64,000 bases of DNA from Desulfosporosinus youngiae DSM 17734 (GTDB lineage: Bacteria > Bacillota > Desulfitobacteriia > Desulfitobacteriales > Desulfitobacteriaceae), in assembly GCF_000244895.1 (NCBI RefSeq), contig NZ_CM001441.1, forward strand, positions 992,001 to 1,056,000. Reading direction: 5' to 3'. Shown here in pieces: positions 1 through 7,154 of the stretch. Below the pieces are notes generated by a model, which had not been told where the DNA came from, searched no databases, and saw nothing but the letters and a program-made list of their open reading frames with translations. Positions within the stretch are counted from its first letter, which is position 1, and each line of letters starts with the position of its first letter. Position numbers and translations under genes: made by a program.

Positions 1-211
1 CGGTTTAAACTTGGGTGAGACCCAATTCCAAGCGAAAAGCTTTGATTGCACAGGATGTGCCAATCGCTGTGAAGTTGTAGAGATCACTCAGGATGGAGAA
101 AGCCTGGCCCGATGGGGGGATCGCTGCGGCAAATGGTCGGCTGTAGGGGTGGCCGGCATTGCCCCGGGTACAAGTGAGGTAAACTTAAAGGAAGAACAAC
201 AGGGAGCTTAG
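1..211 (+). CDS. C-terminal end of an acyl-CoA dehydratase activase-like protein (partial)
   Basis: The frame is open from the first base and ends at the TAG at 209-211, so this is the last ~69 residues of a longer protein that begins outside the window. It has a cysteine pattern CTGCANRC followed by a GDRCGKW segment. Paired cysteines of this kind occur at the C-terminus of the large BadF/BcrAD-type activases, which energise electron transfer to 2-hydroxyacyl-CoA dehydratases through a 4Fe-4S cluster. The family call is recognition of this tail only; the ATPase domains cannot be seen. An intrinsic terminator follows at 285-318, so it ends its transcription unit. Confidence 0.5.
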   Translation, partial: GLNLGETQFQAKSFDCTGCANRCEVVEITQDGESLARWGDRCGKWSAVGVAGIAPGTSEVNLKEEQQGA

Positions 212-284
212 CAATAATTAATAGTTTAGCTGCAGTCTCATTAGCTTGGTTCAAATCCTAAGTAGAACGTGAAGAAATCATGTG

Positions 285-318
285 ACAGAGTCCAATAAAA
301 AGGGGCTCTGTTTTTTTT
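285..318 (+). terminator. Intrinsic terminator
   Basis: ACAGAGTCC pairs with GGGGCTCTGT across an A-rich loop, followed by eight T residues. It closes the transcription unit of the activase tail and insulates it from the metal ATPase promoter downstream. Confidence 0.85.
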
Positions 319-375
319 ATGGGCAACTGACCTTTCAATGTTCTTCTCATTACACACCATTTTTTAGTTTGATTA

Positions 376-426
376 TTGACAGGGTATACCCATAGGGGTA
401 TAATCTACCCATACCCCTATGGGTAG
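376..426 (+). promoter_or_regulatory. Consensus sigma-A promoter with two CsoR-type dyad operators
   Basis: TTGACA at 376-381 and TATAAT at 399-404 are separated by exactly 17 bases. A dyad ATACCC-ATAG-GGGTAT (386-401) fills the spacer and enters the -10. A second, longer dyad CTACCCATA-CCCC-TATGGGTAG (405-426) covers the expected transcription start. The second core is nearly the reverse complement of the first. G/C-tract dyads flanked by AT are typical of operators for CsoR/RcnR-family metal-sensing repressors. No csoR gene is in the window, so the repressor would act from elsewhere. Confidence 0.75.
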
Positions 427-441
427 AAAGGATGGTGTAAT

Positions 442-2304
442 TTGGTACAATTATTTAAAGATGAGGAGAAACGAACAATTTTATTCCTTGTGATATCCTT
501 GGTCTCAGTCATTGTCAGCTTCTTTAATATCGGGAATTTACCTATTAACCCTGCATGGGTGGCAATTTTACTTTGCGGCATACCCATTATCAAGGGGGCT
601 ATTGTCGGTCTTGTTACCGAATTTGATATCAAAGCAGATGTGTTGGTATCTATCGCCTTAATCGCATCGGTTATAATCGGTGAAATCTTTGCCGCCGGCG
701 AAATAGCCTTTATCATGGCACTCGGCGCGTATTTAGAAGAACGCACTGTAGCGAAAGCCCGTGCAGGTATTGAAAAGCTGGTCCATCTCACCCCGACGAC
801 AGCAAGAGTTATCAGGAATGGAGAAGAAAGCATTGTCCCTGCCGAACAGATTAAGGTCGGCGATATCCTGCGTGTGCTCGCGGGAGAAACCATTGCCGTG
901 GACGGTATCATAGTAAGCGGTCAAACCTCTGTCAATCAGGCGGTGATGACCGGAGAGTCCCTGCCGGTTGACAAGAATGCTGGAGATGAGGTTTCCAGCG
1001 GTACGGTGAATCAGTTCGGAACCTTTGAAATGGAAGCTACAAGGGTTGGCGAGGACAGTTCTTTGCAAAGAATGATCAGGCTCGTCCAGTCGGCCGATGC
1101 CAGCAAAGCAAAAATCGTTGGAATTGCGGACAGATGGGCTACCTGGATCGTTGTAATCGCGCTTATTTCCGCTGTCGCCACATGGCTTATTACAGGTGAA
1201 ATTATACGTGCCGTGACGATATTGGTTGTGTTCTGCCCCTGTGCGTTGGTGTTGGCAACGCCTACGGCTATTATGGCCGGTATCGGCAATGCCACAAAGT
1301 TTGGCATCCTGATCCGTGAGGGCGACGCCCTGGAAAGGCTTTCTGAGGTCAAGTGTATTGCCCTTGACAAAACCGGCACGCTTACTTACGGAAATCCCGC
1401 TGTTGCGGCCGTCGAGAGCTTTGATTCCGGCCTGTCCGGTGAAGCATTGTTATCCCTGACAGCCTCCGCGGAGTTACGTTCCGAGCATCCTTTGGGAAAA
1501 GCAATTGTCGCCCATTATAAGGCTTCTTCAAGCGCATCCTTGCAGGAACCCAGTGATTTTCAAATGCTGGCTGGGCGCGGTGTTTCCGCAGTTGTAGAAA
1601 GCCGCGGCGTGCTGGCGGGCAATATGGAAATGCTGCGCGACAATTCTATCCCGCTGCCCCAAGCTATAATAAATAAAGCTGATCAATACAGAAATGACGG
1701 CTGTACCGTCATCTATATTTCTGCGGACGGCCATGCGGTGGGCTTCATTGCTTTGTCGGACACCTTAAGGGCGGATACCGTCGATATGATAAAAGGCGTT
1801 GAGAAAATCGGCGTGAAAAGTGTGCTGCTCACAGGTGACAATTGCCACGCAGCTTCCCATATCGCAAGGATTGCAGGCATCAGTGGTGTCCATAGCGATT
1901 GCCTGCCTGAAGATAAGATGGCTGTCATCGAGCAATATCAAAGTCGTGGTGATAGGGTCTGCATGGTAGGCGACGGTATAAACGACGCACCCGCCCTGAA
2001 AAAAGCGTATGTCGGCATAGCGATGGGGGGTGTTGGCAGCGACATTGCCGTAGATGCTGCCGATATTGTCCTGGTTGGTGATGATATTAAGTACATTCCC
2101 CATCTGTTGGCCTTGTCTAAAAAAACCATGAATACCATTAAATTAAATATGGCACTTTCCATGGTTCTGAACTTTGCCGCTATTCTTCTTGCCATAACAG
2201 GGATTCTCAATCCTGTTATGGGTGCGCTGGTGCATAATGTTGGTTCGGTCGCAGTGATTATAAACTCATCCCTGTTATTAAAATGGAAGGAGACTAAAAA
2301 ATGA
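442..2304 (+). CDS. Heavy-metal P1B-type ATPase (CPC motif, no N-terminal metal-binding domain)
   Basis: Membrane pump that exports or imports a soft metal ion using ATP. Hallmarks in order: TGES actuator motif near residue 170, CPC in the transport helix at 265-267, the phosphorylation motif DKTGT at 309-313, the HP dipeptide at 349-350 and GDGIND near 510. The protein is 620 residues and starts directly with membrane segments, with no CxxC heavy-metal-associated domain. CPC fits Cu(I) or Zn/Cd transporters. The C-terminal HNVGS segment resembles the Zn/Cd side, while the CsoR-like operator favours copper, so the metal is unresolved. The TTG start at 442 follows an AAGGA site nine bases upstream. 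Confidence 0.9.
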   Translation: MVQLFKDEEKRTILFLVISLVSVIVSFFNIGNLPINPAWVAILLCGIPIIKGAIVGLVTEFDIKADVLVSIALIASVIIGEIFAAGEIAFIMALGAYLEERTVAKARAGIEKLVHLTPTTARVIRNGEESIVPAEQIKVGDILRVLAGETIAVDGIIVSGQTSVNQAVMTGESLPVDKNAGDEVSSGTVNQFGTFEMEATRVGEDSSLQRMIRLVQSADASKAKIVGIADRWATWIVVIALISAVATWLITGEIIRAVTILVVFCPCALVLATPTAIMAGIGNATKFGILIREGDALERLSEVKCIALDKTGTLTYGNPAVAAVESFDSGLSGEALLSLTASAELRSEHPLGKAIVAHYKASSSASLQEPSDFQMLAGRGVSAVVESRGVLAGNMEMLRDNSIPLPQAIINKADQYRNDGCTVIYISADGHAVGFIALSDTLRADTVDMIKGVEKIGVKSVLLTGDNCHAASHIARIAGISGVHSDCLPEDKMAVIEQYQSRGDRVCMVGDGINDAPALKKAYVGIAMGGVGSDIAVDAADIVLVGDDIKYIPHLLALSKKTMNTIKLNMALSMVLNFAAILLAITGILNPVMGALVHNVGSVAVIINSSLLLKWKETKK

Positions 2305-2340
2305 AATCATTGATATTTCATCGCAGGAGGTACATATTAC

Positions 2341-2520
2341 CTGATAAAAGAAAAGGACGATAAAGAATCCGTTAAAATATACGGAACATTTATCGCCATT
2401 GGTGCGGTGATAACAATTGCATTGGTTATAAAAATATTTATTTACTGGCTATTTGCCTATGGTTTAACCGTTCAGGTAAAACATCATTACGCAACAAGTC
2501 CGAATGGGTTTCACGTTTGA
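2341..2520 (+). CDS. Possible small membrane protein downstream of the metal ATPase
   Basis: An AGGAGG site at 2325-2330 has no ATG/GTG/TTG in range. A frame starting at the CTG at 2341 stays open for 59 codons. It begins with a charged Lys/Glu/Asp stretch, followed by one hydrophobic segment of about 22 residues (FIAIGAVITIALVIKIFIYW) and a short tail. The last 83 bases overlap the convergent lysA gene. The charged head followed by a single membrane segment, and the strong ribosome site right after the ATPase, support a real small membrane protein. The non-standard start and the overlap are against it. No family recognised. Confidence 0.35.
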   Translation: MIKEKDDKESVKIYGTFIAIGAVITIALVIKIFIYWLFAYGLTVQVKHHYATSPNGFHV

Positions 2521-3772
2521 CGATTACATCCGCGTGGCCGTCCTTAACCAGGACAACTCCCGGTCGTGGAAGCCGATTGTAGTTTGATGACATGGAATAA
2601 TTGTAAGCTCCCGTCGATAAAACCGCCAGTAAGTCCCCTGGCTTTACTTTCGGCAAATTAATATCCCAAATTAACATATCTCCGGACTCACAACATTTAC
2701 CAGTAATCGAAACGGATTCTTTTACTTCCTCATTTAAACGGTTTGCCACAACCGCTTCATAACGAGCCTGATAAAGGGAAGGCCGGGGATTATCTGCCAT
2801 ACCTCCATCAATTGCGACATATTTGCGAATCCCGGGTATTTCTTTAATTGAACCAATCGAATATAGAGTTGTTCCGGCAGTTCCTACGATCGAACGCCCT
2901 GGCTCAATAATAATTTTAGGCCACGGAAAACTATGCCTTTGACAGGCTTCGTCTAATGCGTTCCGGACTGTTTTAGCATAATCCGAAATTTTAGCGGGTT
3001 CATCGCCAGAGGCATAATATATTCCGAATCCGCCGCCAAGATTCAATTCCTGCAAACGATAATCTGTACGTACTTGGGAATCAGCCATATATTTGACCAT
3101 GATTTCAACTTCATGGCGAAAAGAATCCAATTCAAAGATTTGTGATCCGATGTGAGCATGAAGCCCCTTGAGCATGAGGTTGGAGGAAGATAACGCTAAG
3201 TCAATTGCTTGGTCCGCAGTACCGTTTGATAATGTAAAACCAAATTTAGAATCAATCTGGCCGGTCTGAATATACTCATGTGTATGTGCTTCAATCCCTG
3301 GGGTTATACGAAGAAGAATGTTTATTTGTTGATTTCTCTCTCTGGCTAAATCATTTAGTAAGCTCATCTCGTAGAAATTATCAACAACAATTCGCCCCAC
3401 TTCAGCGTTCAAAGCCATCGACAATTCTTCCCGTGATTTATTATTGCCATGAAAATAAATATTCTTCGGCGTAAACTCTGCTTGAAGAGCCGTATAGAGT
3501 TCCCCCCCTGAGACAACATCTAAACCCAATCCTTCTTCTTCAATAATCCGACACATAGCCAAGGTCAAAAATGCTTTAGACGCATAAACAACCTCAGTGT
3601 TTTCCATACCCTTAACAAATGAACTATGGTATTGCCTGCAAATCTCCCGGATATGGGCTTCATCCATGATATATAAAGGAGTGCCAAATTGACTTGCCAG
3701 TTCTACTGTATCACATCCGCCTATTTCCAAGTGACCCTGCTGATTCATGACTTGAGTTCCGTGCAGCCTCAA
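2438..3772 (-). CDS. lysA: Diaminopimelate decarboxylase
   Basis: PLP enzyme converting meso-diaminopimelate to L-lysine and CO2, the last step of lysine synthesis. The pyridoxal lysine is in YASKAF (about residue 66). The HIGSQ, GGGFG, EPGR and CESGD motifs of the alanine racemase-like barrel and C-terminal domain follow in the usual order, and 444 residues is normal. The TTG at 3772 is chosen because a strong AAAGGAGG lies a few bases upstream on the minus strand; an internal ATG nine codons in is the alternative. It stands alone, convergent with the ATPase unit, and its 3' end overlaps the possible small membrane ORF. Confidence 0.95.
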   Translation of the reverse strand: MRLHGTQVMNQQGHLEIGGCDTVELASQFGTPLYIMDEAHIREICRQYHSSFVKGMENTEVVYASKAFLTLAMCRIIEEEGLGLDVVSGGELYTALQAEFTPKNIYFHGNNKSREELSMALNAEVGRIVVDNFYEMSLLNDLARERNQQINILLRITPGIEAHTHEYIQTGQIDSKFGFTLSNGTADQAIDLALSSSNLMLKGLHAHIGSQIFELDSFRHEVEIMVKYMADSQVRTDYRLQELNLGGGFGIYYASGDEPAKISDYAKTVRNALDEACQRHSFPWPKIIIEPGRSIVGTAGTTLYSIGSIKEIPGIRKYVAIDGGMADNPRPSLYQARYEAVVANRLNEEVKESVSITGKCCESGDMLIWDINLPKVKPGDLLAVLSTGAYNYSMSSNYNRLPRPGVVLVKDGHADVIVKRETHSDLLRNDVLPERLNHRQIASK

Positions 3773-3907
3773 AATTTATCCTCCTTTTTCTTAAAATAGA
3801 CTCCCGGTATTTGATGAACTACTAAAAACCCATTATTACGCCGCATTATAAAGTGTATCAAGATTTTATCATCGAAACAACTGTAACGTCGTTACTCCGT
3901 CCCTTCT

Positions 3908-4315
3908 TCACAGAATCGCGGACCTCGCTTTCAGCGGCCGAACAATGACCAGGTCGAGGGCTACCAAGACAAGGGTTGCGATGAGGACAATGACTAAGCC
4001 TTTAGAAGAAACAGTTGGCGGATAAGAATAGGCCGGAACAGAATAAGGAGAGAACTGAAGAGGTGCAGGACTCGGGAATCTTGAGGAAGTAGGATAGTAA
4101 GGATAAGATTGTGGTGAATAAGGTAAGTTGGAGGGAACGATGTAAGGTGATTGGCGGGCATAGAGGGATGGAGCAGGAAGATTGGCATTGATTGCCGGCG
4201 GAGCGGCGGGTCGTTGAGCGGGATAATAGGTGGGAGCAGAGCGTGTGGTGTATTGATGGAAGAGGCATGAATTCTTTAGACCCGGTGTATAGTAGCGGGA
4301 GTATCCATGATTCAA
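3908..4315 (-). CDS. Pro/Tyr/Ser-rich protein with one C-terminal membrane segment
   Basis: No family recognised. From the TTG at 4315, placed seven bases after an AAAGGGGAG site, the product is 135 residues. Residues ~25-100 are low-complexity sequence rich in Pro, Tyr, Ser and Ala with repeated PY/YP pairs. A single hydrophobic helix (GLVIVLIATLVLVALDLVIV) then precedes a short basic tail. This looks tail-anchored, or a membrane-tethered disordered domain. The frame can be extended to 4351, but the ribosome site then falls inside the gene. It lies between lysA and a divergent LCP gene. Confidence 0.6.
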   Translation of the reverse strand: MNHGYSRYYTPGLKNSCLFHQYTTRSAPTYYPAQRPAAPPAINANLPAPSLYARQSPYIVPSNLPYSPQSYPYYPTSSRFPSPAPLQFSPYSVPAYSYPPTVSSKGLVIVLIATLVLVALDLVIVRPLKARSAIL

Positions 4316-4472
4316 TGCGGGTCTCCCCTTTCTGGAGTTCAGCTTTAACAAAATACTTGGATAAGCTCTAGGACCAAGAATCTTTGTTGGTATTATATGT
4401 AAATTAATGTTGTAATGCTACTTTTTTAATCCTTAGATGAGTGAGGTTACTAAATACTGTTTAAGAAAGAGA

Positions 4473-4500
4473 AAAGTCTTCACAAGGCTTTTTTTCTTTA
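4473..4500 (+). terminator. Small hairpin with T-tract upstream of the LCP gene
   Basis: AAAGTCTT and AAGGCTTT form an 8-bp stem with one G-U pair and a three-base loop, followed by TTTTCTT. No plus-strand gene ends nearby, so it could be a leader attenuator of the LCP gene rather than a gene-end terminator. Confidence 0.3.
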
Positions 4501-4582
4501 TTTTTCTAAATTAATCCTAGAATATTTTAGGGAAGATTGTTTGATGCTAAAGGAAAGAATTTAGAAATGGAGTGGGCTTGGG

Positions 4583-5734
4583 ATGAAAGAAAAAAAGAAT
4601 CGATTTGAACTACTTTTCCGGGTCGTTAAAGTCCATAAAAAAACCCTATTTCTTGGATTCTTTTTGGGAATAAGTCTAGTGTTAGGGGTTAGTCTGGCTA
4701 ATCAGGTGATCGGAAATGAAACCCCCATTACCCTTGCAAAGGCGGGAGAAGGATCAAGCCAGGCGGAAAAAGAAATTCCCACAATAGATATAAGCGCGAG
4801 CAATCAAGTCAATGAGACAACGATTATCGCCGAAACCTTAGATGCTCAACAGGAGGCTGCAGACGAACAGACTGAAGATGCGTCTCAAAACAATAACTCT
4901 GACCCGGCTGCTAATAGTGTTAATGACTTGATTGACGAGGCTATTCCTACGTTTAATAAGAAACATTTTACGGTACTTTTAGTAGGTGTGGATCAAAGGC
5001 CCAGAGAAAAGTCGATTAGTAATACGGATACTCTTTTAGTCGCCGATGTCAATACGATCAACGGTCAGGTGACTCTCCTTTCTATCCCCCGTGATACACA
5101 AGTAATGATTCCGGGCTATGGGAAGGAAAAAATCAATGCCGCCGCCCGGCTGGGTAAGGGCCTTAAAACCACAACAGCTTTAGTTGAAGAAATAACTGGT
5201 CAGCCTATCGATGGTTATGTTCTGACAAATTTCACAGGCTTTAAAACGATTATCGATACTCTGGGGGGGATTACTCTCACTGTAGAAAAAGATATGTATT
5301 ACATGACTGGAGATAAGGAAGATGGGATCATTAACCTTAAAGAGGGAACACAACGCTTAAATGGGACTCAAGCTCTACAATATGCGCGGTTTCGCCAGGA
5401 TGCTTTAGCAGATATATCAAGAACATCCCGCCAGCAGGCGGTTCTGAAAGCTATGGGAAAAGAGTTTCTCCAAGTTAAGACCTTACCTAAATTGCCGGCG
5501 CTGATTTCTCAGATAACCAAATGTACAGAAACTGACCTTACGGCAGGGGAATTATGGTCTATGGCTAATATTCTCCTTCGTTTTAAGAACCCCAACATTA
5601 CCTCTCAGACACTGCCGGGTAATTTTCTCATAGAAGATAATATTAGTTATTGGAAAGTAAATCCTAAAAAGTCACAGGCTTTAGTTAAAAAGTTGATCGA
5701 AGAGGGAAAAACGTCGTCAGTTTTTTTTCAGTAG
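4583..5734 (+). CDS. LytR-CpsA-Psr (LCP) family cell-wall glycopolymer transferase
   Basis: Membrane-anchored extracytoplasmic enzyme of the family that moves polyprenyl-phosphate-linked teichoic acid or capsule polymers onto peptidoglycan. It has a short cytoplasmic head, one membrane helix at residues ~21-39, and an Asn/Gln/Glu-rich linker to ~125. The LCP core follows, with the conserved Asp and Arg residues visible in GVDQR (~135-139), NTDT (~147-150) and IPRD (~168-171), then the QYARFR motif. The 383-residue length is typical. The ATG at 4583 follows a GGAG. Monocistronic by context. Confidence 0.9.
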   Translation: MKEKKNRFELLFRVVKVHKKTLFLGFFLGISLVLGVSLANQVIGNETPITLAKAGEGSSQAEKEIPTIDISASNQVNETTIIAETLDAQQEAADEQTEDASQNNNSDPAANSVNDLIDEAIPTFNKKHFTVLLVGVDQRPREKSISNTDTLLVADVNTINGQVTLLSIPRDTQVMIPGYGKEKINAAARLGKGLKTTTALVEEITGQPIDGYVLTNFTGFKTIIDTLGGITLTVEKDMYYMTGDKEDGIINLKEGTQRLNGTQALQYARFRQDALADISRTSRQQAVLKAMGKEFLQVKTLPKLPALISQITKCTETDLTAGELWSMANILLRFKNPNITSQTLPGNFLIEDNISYWKVNPKKSQALVKKLIEEGKTSSVFFQ

Positions 5735-5844
5735 AACGAACGACATAGAGTTTCATACACCCTCCACAGGTTCTTGTCATTTGGGGAAAACGGTTATATA
5801 CTATATAGGATTCATTTAGACGGTAAATTTTTGGAGGGTGAACA

Positions 5845-6186
5845 TTGGATAAGCTGCTTGAGAAATTGAAAGAATACTTACACATGGAAACGGAAATCCC
5901 ATTTGAAGAGTTTTCCGAGTATTACCACAAACTAATTGCGGAATTGAACCAGACGTTCAACGACCTTGACAATGACGCTCGCGTAAAGGCTCTTTATATT
6001 TGTTCAATTGTACAATCTAATGCCGACGCCAGAGCAAAAGCGAGTAAAGTTAATGCCAAGGCCTTTAAAAAGATGAGTTCAAAATGTGCTTTCTGGGCCG
6101 ATGCTATTAAGTTTAACTTAGGCAAAAGCGGAATGTCTCCTGAGGAGATTGAACAGGCAACAGAAGAGATCAATGAGAACATCTAA
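5845..6186 (+). CDS. Uncharacterised small soluble protein
   Basis: Not recognised. It is 113 residues, rich in Lys, Glu and Ala, with no membrane segment or signal peptide, and probably all-helical. There are only two cysteines, spaced too far apart to suggest metal binding. The TTG at 5845 is set by a GGAGGGTG site at 5832-5839; no better start exists. It sits between the LCP gene and the PspC pair, with gaps of 110 and 150 bases, so it may be transcribed alone. Confidence 0.6.
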   Translation: MDKLLEKLKEYLHMETEIPFEEFSEYYHKLIAELNQTFNDLDNDARVKALYICSIVQSNADARAKASKVNAKAFKKMSSKCAFWADAIKFNLGKSGMSPEEIEQATEEINENI

Positions 6187-6336
6187 GCAGGGATAATTTA
6201 TGAATGGATAGAAGAAGTCTTTGCCTTTACAGGTTTTAAGTTTTCTTCTATTTTTTTATAAAAAGTGAAACAATTGAGGCACTTGAAACGTAATAATTAA
6301 CGTGTAAACAATCTTAAAAGATGAGGAGGAATGAAC

Positions 6337-6762
6337 ATGCCTGAAAGAGTTTATCGATCGGTACGGAATAAGATGATTGGAGGAGTTTGCGGAGGACTTG
6401 CCGATTATTTCCGGGTTGATGTCACTTTAGTCCGGCTCATTGCATTGGTTGCTTTATTTGCCGGGGGAGTGGGTTTTTTGGCCTATTTAGCAGCTTGGGT
6501 GATCATTCCGATCAATCCTGAGGAGGAAGATGTCAAAGACGTGGTCCCGGATGTGAATGAAGAATCCAGGGAATTCAGAAAACCTGAGAACCACGAAAGG
6601 CACGATAACCGCACTAAAATTGCGGGAGCGATTTTGATCGTTGTAGGTGCCGTATTTTTGCTGGAAAGCTGGTTCCCGTACTGGTTTGATATGAGTAAAA
6701 TGTGGCCGCTCCTACTTATTTTCATAGGACTCTTTGTCATTGTGCGGGGGGGAAGGAGATGA
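6337..6762 (+). CDS. PspC-domain membrane protein
   Basis: The PspC domain occupies residues ~1-60 ([19 protein letters not shown], then a hydrophobic helix ending in VIIPINP). A charged linker and two C-terminal membrane helices resemble the LiaF/DUF5668 transmembrane region. PspC proteins act in envelope-stress sensing; a role here is inference. The second ATG at 6337 is preferred because the GAGGAGG site ends one base before the ATG at 6331 but seven before this one. The stop overlaps the next start by four bases (ATGA), so the two genes are translationally coupled. Confidence 0.85.
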   Translation: MPERVYRSVRNKMIGGVCGGLADYFRVDVTLVRLIALVALFAGGVGFLAYLAAWVIIPINPEEEDVKDVVPDVNEESREFRKPENHERHDNRTKIAGAILIVVGAVFLLESWFPYWFDMSKMWPLLLIFIGLFVIVRGGRR

Positions 6763-7076
6763 AAAAAATCTATGATAGCCTTAGCCGGGGATTGCTCTTA
6801 ATAGGGATAGGGATTGTCTTCTTCCTGCTCAATTATGGGTTTTTATCCTGGGGCCTATGGAGACACGTCATCGACCTATGGCCTTTAATCCTTATTCTGG
6901 CCGGAATCAGTTTGCTGTTTAACCGGCGGATTTCTTTTAGCGTTATTTTGTTAATCTTTTTATTGTGCATCGTAGGGTATTCAATCGCCATAGGAGATAA
7001 GCCTGCACCGGGGCACATCAATAATTCGTTTCCTAATGAATGGCACAATAGAAATGGAATCCATATTGAGTTGTAG
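6759..7076 (+). CDS. DUF5668/LiaI-like small membrane protein
   Basis: A 105-residue protein with three hydrophobic helices, including a [14 protein letters not shown] segment like the one ending the upstream PspC protein ([14 protein letters not shown]). The two genes therefore share a membrane module and probably act together at the membrane. The start at 6759 overlaps the PspC stop. The purine-rich GGAAGGAG abuts the ATG, so coupling rather than independent initiation is likely. It ends 79 bases before the nucleotidyltransferase fusion. Confidence 0.75.
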   Translation: MKKIYDSLSRGLLLIGIGIVFFLLNYGFLSWGLWRHVIDLWPLILILAGISLLFNRRISFSVILLIFLLCIVGYSIAIGDKPAPGHINNSFPNEWHNRNGIHIEL

Positions 7077-7154
7077 AATCCTTTCAGTGTTGTGAACGGC
7101 CTAAAGATGGTATACTATAAGAATAATCATTAAGAAGGAGTTTGGAGAGTAGAT

